From assembly GCA_944548615.1 (NCBI GenBank), contig OX155957.1:9709597-9773596 (forward strand): a DNA stretch of 64,000 nt. Direction: 5' to 3'. Numbering within the stretch: the first letter of the stretch is position 1; every line of letters begins with the position of its first letter. The DNA comes from Micropterix aruncella. Its lineage: Eukaryota > Arthropoda > Insecta > Lepidoptera > Micropterigidae. The notes under the pieces were generated by a model. The model searched no databases. It was not told the origin of the DNA and saw only the letters and a list, made by a program, of their open reading frames with translations. Shown piece by piece: positions 48,475 through 64,000 of the stretch. A program made the position numbers and the translations under genes.

Positions 48475-48804
48475 CAATGCGTGTTAAAATTAAGATTTCA
48501 TAATCATTTTTTTGTTTAATAATGAATTAAATATTAATGCATTAATTAATAATGACATCATTAACTTTAGATTAATCCGACGAGTCAAATTTACAGGTAT
48601 ATATCACTTTTCTGATACGAACATTGTTTAAATCGAAATAATAAAATGGTTGACTGTAAATAAAATTTTATGTATTAAAGTAAAACTTTCTTTGAAAAAT
48701 CAGGTTTATAGAACTCCTGGTGTGGTTTATGCAAGAGAAGAGTAGTTAAAGAATATCCTCTCGAGTGTGTCCGTCCCCTCGTTGAAACAGTATAATTGTC
48801 TGGG

Positions 48805-48912
48805 ATTGCATGGCGGCCGATGGAATTGATGAAATGGCTGTGTGTGAATATCGGATGGATTCCATCAACTACATAAATGTTTTGAAAACAGCTCTGCAGG
48901 CGAAATTTTAAA
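48805..48912 (+). pseudogene. Tc1-like transposase fragment
   Basis: A 36-codon stretch WDCMAADGIDEMAV...YINVLK resembles the WGCMSxxGVG...YLxIL region of Tc1 transposases. The first catalytic region and the rest are absent. Confidence 0.45.
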
Positions 48913-48929
48913 ATTTTTTTGGAGAGATG

Positions 48930-49375
48930 AATATAGAAGATACCAGATAAGCGACAGACTTTCCAGCGCCTGTTTCTTACTAAGGCAAATACGGAAACTG
49001 ATCAGCGTTAAACACACCAAAATAATATACTTTGCCTATTTCGAGTCAATTCTTCGTTACGGGATTCCCTTATGGTTACAGTGTACAGTAGTTTAAGGGC
49101 AGCGTATTTTCTCTCTCCAAAAACGAGCCATAAGAATATTGATAAACCTTAACCATAATGAATCATGTCGTGGTCACTTCCAAAATCTCAGTATTCTAAC
49201 GCTACCATCACTATACATATTTGATTGCATAAAGTTAATATTAAAAAACATAGGAAAGATGAAGACCCAAAAAGAAATTCAATCGCATTTCACTAGATGT
49301 AGGCACAATTTAGCATTACCCCGTCCATCTCTGGAATTATTCAAAAGGGATCCAAATTACGTGGAAATGGCGTGA
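48930..49375 (+). pseudogene. jockey/CR1-like LINE reverse transcriptase, C-terminal fragment
   Basis: Plus-strand frames read RLSSACFLLRQIRKL...YFESILRYGIPLW, then after a stop FSLQKRAIRILI, ESCRGHFQNLSILTLPSLYI, and HFTRCRHNLALPRPSLELF up to 49372. That is the conserved C-terminal segment of jockey/CR1-type RTs. It lacks the palm and endonuclease. Confidence 0.8.
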
Positions 49376-49827
49376 CTGACAATTTTCATCTCGATTTTAT
49401 TTATTTAACTTGACATTTGTACCATTTTATTGATTATTATATTATTACTATTATTTCTAATTGTCTCCCATAATCAATTATATTTCTTATTTATAGGACC
49501 ATTTAATTTTAATATTATAATGTCATGACTAACTGTAGTTATAAATACCTAATATAAAAATCAATTGTGTGGTGAGTCTCTAATGAAATATTTAGTATAC
49601 ATTTTAAAGTTATTTTAACATTAAGCGGCTATATGAAGTGTCTAAACAAGTATATAAAAGTTTTTGAAGACAATAAATGCGATTGCATTTGATTTGATTT
49701 GACCAAATTTCAGTAAAACAATGCAACTTGCCATAAATTAGTGATGACGATGTTTTCGGGAAAATCATGCCAATCTTCTGAACTGGCCAGGCCTGTCTCC
49801 TTATCCCAACCCGATATAACACTTTTA

Positions 49828-49867
49828 GGGTATTTTGAAGTGTCGTATCTTAGACTTCAAAATACCC
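49828..49867. repeat. 14-bp-arm hairpin
   Basis: GGGTATTTTGAAGT and ACTTCAAAATACCC flank a 12-base loop. Confidence 0.7.
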
Positions 49868-49934
49868 CATAAGGTTATTTTAACTACCTCGCATTACTCA
49901 AGAGCATCGAAAGAAACACTCAACAATGCTTTAA

Positions 49935-50517
49935 GGTGACATGATACCTGGGATTTCTCATATCTGATGAATTTTAGTTCTTTGATTTTTTTGAAAATAT
50001 TAGCTTTAATTTTAAAAAAAATTTAAGCGAATCCATCCCTAAGGAACCAATTTACAATTTGGACTCAAAAAAGTTGCTCATTGCCTTGGACATTAAGGCT
50101 TTAAACTGATTTCGAAAACTTTCAGGCGCGATTACTCCTACAATGTAAGCGGTGAGTGTATTTTATTTTCATTTCATCAAATTCTCTAGTTAATTCTTTA
50201 GCGTCGCGGTTAGCCACTTGTTTATTTAGATCTTAATTTAATTACAATTAATTAAATCATGAGAGCGCTCTGAGAGTTGCGCTAAATATGTGCCATTACC
50301 ACCCTTATATCACCACTGCGCAAAGATAGTTATTCTGTGCTAGCGCTGCTATAGAAAGTTGAGTATGCGCCCGGTCCCCGGCTCGAGTGGACGTGGAATC
50401 TGTGGCTGACGCTTCGTCAACGCTGGATTTTTATTGGTCAAACCCTACAAAATTGACCCCGCCTATTTCTTCGCGTGAACGACCATTTCGGATACTTTTC
50501 TGAGGTCTCATGTCGCC
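49935..50517. mobile_element. TTAA-flanked MITE, 583 bp
   Basis: TTAA lies at 49931-49934 and 50518-50521. Terminal inverted repeats GGTGACATGATACCTGGGA and GGCGACATGAGACCTCAGA (inward) match at most positions over 19 bases. TTAA flanks point to a piggyBac-type mechanism. No coding frame. Confidence 0.65.
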
Positions 50518-50754
50518 TTAAAACAAGAATGACTGGAGATTTTTAAGGAAGAGTATGGTAACCTAGTAAGGAGTTTTCCGGAAAAAATACTGCTGTAATT
50601 TAAAAAAAATACTTGCTAAACCCATCAACATATTTAAAACCTCAATAAAATAAGCATTATTTTAAATGATACGTATTTTTGTTTCACTACAATCTAACTA
50701 TATTTAAAATAACTAGCCTACATCATAAAGTAAACGAAGGTAGACAAATTAAAG

Positions 50755-50985
50755 ATTAACCCAACAAACGGAAGAAGATACGTAAAAAAAGGTCAATTAG
50801 GAATTAAAAATTACATTGAACACCCTGCGATTCTCAAGTAAATATTTGCTATCCTTGATTATTTTTCAAATCTTAATTATTATTATATTTACCTTCGTTT
50901 ATCTTGGATTCAGTTATACATATTTAAGTATAAGGATAATCAGTTTAAAAGCAAGATTTGAATGTAGTATTACGTTTATTGTTCA
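50755..50985 (+). repeat. Diverged direct repeat, proximal copy upstream of OCT-C
   Basis: See 47545-47740. This copy ends about 435 bp before the OCT-C start and may belong to its promoter region. Confidence 0.5.
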
Positions 50986-51419
50986 TCTCCCAAAAGGTGA
51001 AACATCACGATTAACTCTGTAAATTTCTTTATTTCTATTATCCAGATAATATAAAAATATATGAACGTGTTGTTGTAATTTTAAAAAGTAGCTAATAATA
51101 TGTGTACAAAACTGTCCTGTGATTTTACAAAACGCTCATTTAGATTTTTTGAAATGCCCCGTTTCGAATCACCATGCGTTATTATTTAGCAGTGCCAGTT
51201 ACTTTAAAAGTCTGTATTGTTGATGTTGTTCGCGTTTCTGATTGTTTGTAACATCGCTTTTTAATTTCGTACACAGAAAGTTAATTGGTATGTAGTTTTT
51301 GTCTTCTTTTATACTTAAAAAAAATCAAATATCACTCTAGCACTTATATTTTATGTGCTCGTTCTAGCATTTTCTTGGGCATAATCGTAAGAAAGAGTAT
51401 AGCGAGAAAAATATAGCGT

Positions 51420-59784
<8,365 letters not shown>

Positions 59785-59872
59785 ATACATTTATATTCTA
59801 TCAATTACATAGTCTTAATCTCTAATCGACTAACTATTACATAGTGCTATTTCCATATTAAACATTAATTTG

Positions 59873-59878
59873 AATAAA
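59873..59878 (+). promoter_or_regulatory. Poly(A) signal candidate of OCT-C
   Basis: AATAAA 89 bases after the TAG stop. Confidence 0.5.
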
Positions 59879-60411
59879 ACGATATTTTTTAATAGTGTAT
59901 AATTGAAAGTTGTTTTTTTTATACATAAATTTTAGAGTGTTTCCCAAACTTACTCAAGTCGTGGCAACCTTAAAATATTTAGAATTTTCTCTCGGTACCC
60001 CAGTCATTTATGTGATGGGGTGCCATTAGAAAATGGTGTTAAAGATGGTACTAAATTGACGGTCATTAATTTTTGGGTGTTTCATGCTTTTTTTTTCTTT
60101 ATATATTTTTTACAAACTCATCTCTTGCAAACATTGACGAAAAGCATAAGTTTGGGGATAAATTTTAAAACAGCCACTGGATATTTTGTGACAGAACAAG
60201 CAAAAACATTGGTTAGCATAGTCTTCTTTAATTTTTGGTAGCTACATATTTCAGTTTACTACTAACTTAGGCATACAGCAATCAAGAAAACCAAAATATT
60301 GCGTCAATTCCTTTGTTAAAAAGCGATGAAATTATTAAAAATTTTGATAAAGCTACATTCCAAAAGTTGTATTAGAGTTCTTACATATTTGCCCTGACGT
60401 AATTATGTAAT

Positions 60412-60965
60412 TGACCAAGAAAGAGGACTTTCATACATTTTAATCTAATCGACTATCAATAGTCTAATCGACTATCAATTTATTTATTTATTTAAGAATT
60501 AAATATTCTAAAACATTGTTTTTGCTTACAAAAATAATAGGAACGGAATGGCTTATTTGATACTGTCACCCAACTGGGACTAGTCTGTTGTAGGGTGGAC
60601 AGGACTCTAATATTACAATTAATTATATAAAAGTTATATAGTAAAATGTTCCTAAAACTAAATTGCCCTAAAACATGGCCCCCAAATTATAAAAAAACGC
60701 AATTCCATTATGAAATCGGTTTTACATGGTACATAACATTCCGTTAAATAGAGTTTGACTAACAGAATAGACTTAAAACTAAATTAGATAGTGGTATTTT
60801 CAAATTATCTACCTATTTTAAAATAAAACGATATTTTATATTGGTTATATTCAAAAGGTATTTTTTTATACATAAATATTACAGGGGATTCCCAAACATA
60901 TTCAAGTGCTAGCACCCTTAAGAGATACAATATTTTCTCATAGCACCCTAGTCATATGGCATAAA
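60412..60965 (+). pseudogene. Duplicated OCT-C 3' end and 3' UTR
   Basis: GACCAAGAAAGAGGACTTTC ATACATTTTA repeats the OCT-C C-terminal codons (ACCAAGAAAGAGGACTGTC, 59756-59784), followed by TCTAATCGACTA as in the 3' UTR. Further right, AAAACGATATTTTATA...TTTTTTTATACATAAAT...TTCCCAAACATATTCAAG (60825-60920) follows 59875-59965 in order. It is therefore a tandem duplicate of the gene end, interrupted and diverged. Confidence 0.7.
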
Positions 60966-62250
60966 CATTTAAATGAGAAAATTCTAATTCTCCTAAATAA
61001 AGCACAGATAGATATTCTGTGTCATATAATATACCAGTAATTTTTCGCAGCGAAGTTATGATAACACTTAGCGTCAATCCCTTTATTATCCCAAAGTAGA
61101 AGAAAAGGCCGTCCTTTCCAAAGAAAGCTCCCTTAACAGCCCACGGACCACAGCAGGATTACATCCACATCCTGAAGGCTGATCTGACCGTGTGCCTCCT
61201 CGGTTGTGGAGCCTCCACTCTATCAGCGTTTCAGGTTAGACGGTGGCCTGATTTTGCAGCTCTGCTAACAACCCGAACAGCCACATCCTGGACCCCGAGA
61301 ATGGCGCCCATCTTTTAAAAGAATCAACATACTATTATTACGCCTTTTTCTTGTAATCCGGACTTATAGCGCAAATTTAAACACAACCCGTATTAAGGTA
61401 TTTAAAAAGCTATTCGGGGGACGTTACAGATTTGGCCATTTATCTTCAACGACAGTAGTTTACTAGTCCTTGAGTTACCACTGCACTGATGCTTTGTAAT
61501 CTCCTTTAGAGACGATTTTATAACCACCTTTTATGCGACTGTGTGGTCCATTGTAGTGAATTGATGACCACTGTTCGTGGTGCGTGGAAATTGTGGTCAC
61601 TGGAGGTGCGCGACGATAAAATACGCAGTCTGTTGTCCGGTTGATGATTTAATGAAGAATGTCGAGCGGTCGACATGTTGGAGCCCGCTCAGTGTTTACA
61701 GCGATGTGAATTTTTATATCTGACTCCAATACTTACTTCGCCCCTGGCAATAGTACGGGCGGGTTTTTTTTTTGGCGGAGCAGATGAAATATAACTTGTG
61801 ACCTTTGTAACTTGTGGTACTCTATATGCCCCCATTGAATAAAGCCATCAAGGCACTGTGTGACACTGACTATTAAGTTGAAACATGTTTTTGTTGATGT
61901 AAATATTTTTTTCTACCTATATGTTCACGTGGTTTATCGATTGTTATATTTGCTCTCTTCATCGCCACAAGAAGTAGTTAAAACTTTCAAAAAACATGTT
62001 AAAAAACAATAAAACATGGTGTTAAAAAATCTTTACTTTTTATAAAAACGTCAAAGGCCCACGTGTACAAACCGATTCGTCGAGCCTCTAAAACGCTAGC
62101 TTCGAGAGCTAAGCGTTTTGAATATTACTTGTAAGTTCCATCTTACTAGTTAGTTTATTGTTCTATATTAGTTTACTATTCTTCGATCGTTATAATTTTG
62201 ATCAATGTATATGTTATATGACTATAGAAACGAATGAAATGCCGAAAATC
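60966..62250. other. Intergenic region between OCT-C and OCT-D
   Basis: A GC-rich block (61090-61320) and a second mixed block (61430-61830) have transposon-like composition, but I could not assign either. Confidence 0.4.
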
Positions 62251-62279
62251 AACTATTAATGAGTAACTGAGCATCTCCA

Positions 62280-62790
62280 TTGTTGACTAAAACTATGTAT
62301 TCATTGGTAAACATTTGTTGCGCAACTTTGTTTCGCAACAATGAATCTACTGGTTGTGTAATACCGCAACATGTTTCGCACTGTTTCTGAAACATTATAC
62401 GTGCTACCCCGCTACGCGTCATATTTTTTTTCGCCTGGCGATTAGCCGGGAACAACACTGCGCAACATTTACCGATGCGGACGTTGTTTCGCGGTATTCC
62501 TCAAACTTACTGTGCTGAACGATGTCGTAATTAAGTTAATAGAAGTAGGTATGTCAAACATAATTAATTCTATGTGAACTTTCAATATTACTTGTATGTC
62601 TGTATCGAAGATCACTTAGCATTTTATTCTTTATACTATAAAGTTTTAATATTTTTTTACGTCGAGACACACTCTTGCTGTATATAATATCACAACTTCC
62701 TCTGGCGATGTTTTGCGCAACACTGACGGCTGTGGACGTCGAAAAGCTCTGAAACTTTGTTTCTGGAAACAAATTCCTGGATGTTCCACA
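62280..62790. repeat. TTGCGCAAC-rich palindromic repeat
   Basis: Several inverted TTGTTGCGCAAC / TTTCGCAACAA and CTGCGCAAC / TTGCGCAACAC words lie around 62310-62340, 62450-62500 and 62710. Probably a foldback MITE; ends not determined. Confidence 0.4.
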
Positions 62791-62945
62791 TAATGGTACT
62801 AAATAATTGAAGTTACTCCAGTTCAATTCGTGATTAAGTAAACGCGTCCATACGCAATAACTCAGATACGTTGAATGATATGAAGGAACGCATTTTATGA
62901 ATTTCATCAAAATTAAACATTTAAATAAATAAAATAACGATAATT

Positions 62946-64000
62946 TCATAACCTTGTATTTTTAATTTTGCTCATTCGCACTGCGTCTTCAACAGTATCG
63001 GGTAAATCGGCTCCTAATGTCTCTGGCATCAAAAGGACGAGGAGCGCAGAAACGAACGCCATTGAAGCGAATATGATCATTGGGAAAGATGGCCATATAG
63101 GTATCTGTGAAAATATTAATTTATGCCTAATTTAAAACGTATAACAATATAGAAATAATACAGAATGTTGTTATTGTCACCAGTAATAATGTTTGAGGTG
63201 CGCAAATAGATCCAATTCTTCCGATCGTAGATGAAAAGGCGAACAGTGTATGTCTTACTTTTGTAGGATACAACTCTGCACTGTAGGTATATATAGTTGT
63301 GATTGATAAGGATGACATAACTTTGGCTAATAGGTATACTATTAATTTTATATTTTGGAAGTCTGTAAATTTAAATAGGAATACGTTATTTTGTAGATAT
63401 TTAAACGAAAATATGTAAATAGTTTTAATTTAACCTTTTGGTATGAATATAGATGCTACATTGAATCCAGAACAAAACATAAATCCAGTGAATAATGTCT
63501 TCTTTCTACCAAATTTATCTATAGTCACATTAGCAATTAATGTTCCAGGTAGTCCCATTAAGGCGACCAGGGAAATGTTTACATACATATTCCCCACGAG
63601 TCCAACAGAATTAATAGACAATCCGTAGAATAACAACGTACCGCACAACCACCAAACAGAGACACATAAAATCCGCAATCTCATTATAGAAGAAGTCACT
63701 ACTTGTTTGACTAAAACCTTAAGCGGTATTTTTTCTGTAGCATCTGCTGACGTTTCTGTGTTTTTATCCAACCATTTCAACATCTCTTCTGGTATTGTTT
63801 TGGCGTTTAATTTAGCAGCTTTGTTTAAAACGTCTATAGCTTCTTCGTTTTTGCCTTTGCTTATTAGCCATCTGACGCTGTCGTCTATGACGAAGAAGTA
63901 TGCTATTGATACGAATTGTGGGACGTATTTCACACGGATTAAAATTCTCCAATATGGAAATTCCCAAGCAAGTAATGCTTCTATACATTGACCGATGGAG
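62946..64000 (-). CDS. OCT-D: SLC22 / organic cation transporter-like protein, 3' part
   Basis: Three minus-strand exons: part of exon 4 (64000-63435, runs off the window), exon 5 (63362-63181, 182 nt) and exon 6 (63104-62946, 159 nt ending TGA). The lengths of exons 5 and 6 and all phases equal those of OCT-A/B, so it is the same family. Exon 4 gives SIGQCIEALLAWEFPYW, then VRWLISKGKNEEA and DKFGRKKT. Exon 5 has the ELYPTKVRHTLFAFSSTIG core. Exon 6 has MPETLGADLPDTVEDA. The exon-5 donor GTGACA is weak, and the intron is 76 bp. It is transcribed towards OCT-C (convergent). The 5' half lies outside the window, so integrity is unknown. Confidence 0.88.

Overview
This window looks like nuclear DNA from an insect, most probably a moth or butterfly. 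The evidence is AT-rich sequence, intron-containing genes with GT-AG junctions, very dense transposon debris, Helitrons that end in a hairpin plus CTAG and sit between A and T, tRNA-headed SINEs, and LINE tails ending in the GAAGTCGGTTAAAA motif that is common in Lepidoptera. The order is an inference; no species marker is visible. There is one assembly gap of 200 N (10720-10919).

Host genes. At the left edge (83-3469, minus strand) are two exons of a secreted Kazal-like protease-inhibitor gene with an Asn/Gly-rich linker; the gene runs out of the window on the left and its first exons are not identified. The main content is a cluster of SLC22 / organic-cation-transporter-like genes of the major facilitator superfamily. 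OCT-A (22226-28543, +), OCT-B (34882-44506, +) and OCT-C (51420-59784, +) are each complete and made of six exons with the same intron positions and phases. OCT-D (62946-64000, -) is partial, converges on OCT-C, and is cut by the window end. The reconstructed proteins are 538, 537 and 554 residues. They carry six cysteines in the first extracellular loop, the D-[KR]-x-G-R-K motif, and the C-terminal PET[ML]G...LPDTI signature. OCT-A and OCT-B are close paralogues; OCT-C and OCT-D are more diverged. They are probably plasma-membrane solute carriers, but the substrate cannot be read from the sequence.

Mobile DNA. Between 11 and 20 kb a Helitron copy is broken by a nearly pristine BEL/Pao LTR retrotransposon (12145-19028, minus; 576-bp LTRs differing at one base; 5-bp target duplication) and by a TTAA-flanked piggyBac-like MITE. 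At 33.3-34.6 kb an internally deleted hAT element with perfect 8-bp target duplication lies next to an intact-looking small Helitron. Other elements are a Tc1 transposase fragment next to the gap, mariner fragments in OCT-B and OCT-C introns, RTE-like and jockey/CR1-like LINE remnants, three SINE copies, several foldback/MITE families, a 44-bp minisatellite and very long (TA)n arrays.

Layout: 0-4.3 kb Kazal exons and repeats; 4.3-11 kb repeats, TA arrays and gap; 11-19.7 kb nested Helitron/BEL; 19.7-22.2 kb AT-rich intergenic; 22.2-28.5 kb OCT-A; 28.5-34.9 kb transposon-filled intergenic; 34.9-44.5 kb OCT-B; 44.5-51.4 kb intergenic; 51.4-59.8 kb OCT-C; 59.8-62.9 kb intergenic with a duplicated OCT-C tail; 62.9-64 kb OCT-D. 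I did not find a clearly new multi-gene system. The most original signals are the OCT-A/OCT-B homogenised 3' end with its open 65-bp intron, the remnant duplications around OCT-C, and an unclassified 617-bp insertion with an 11-bp target duplication.
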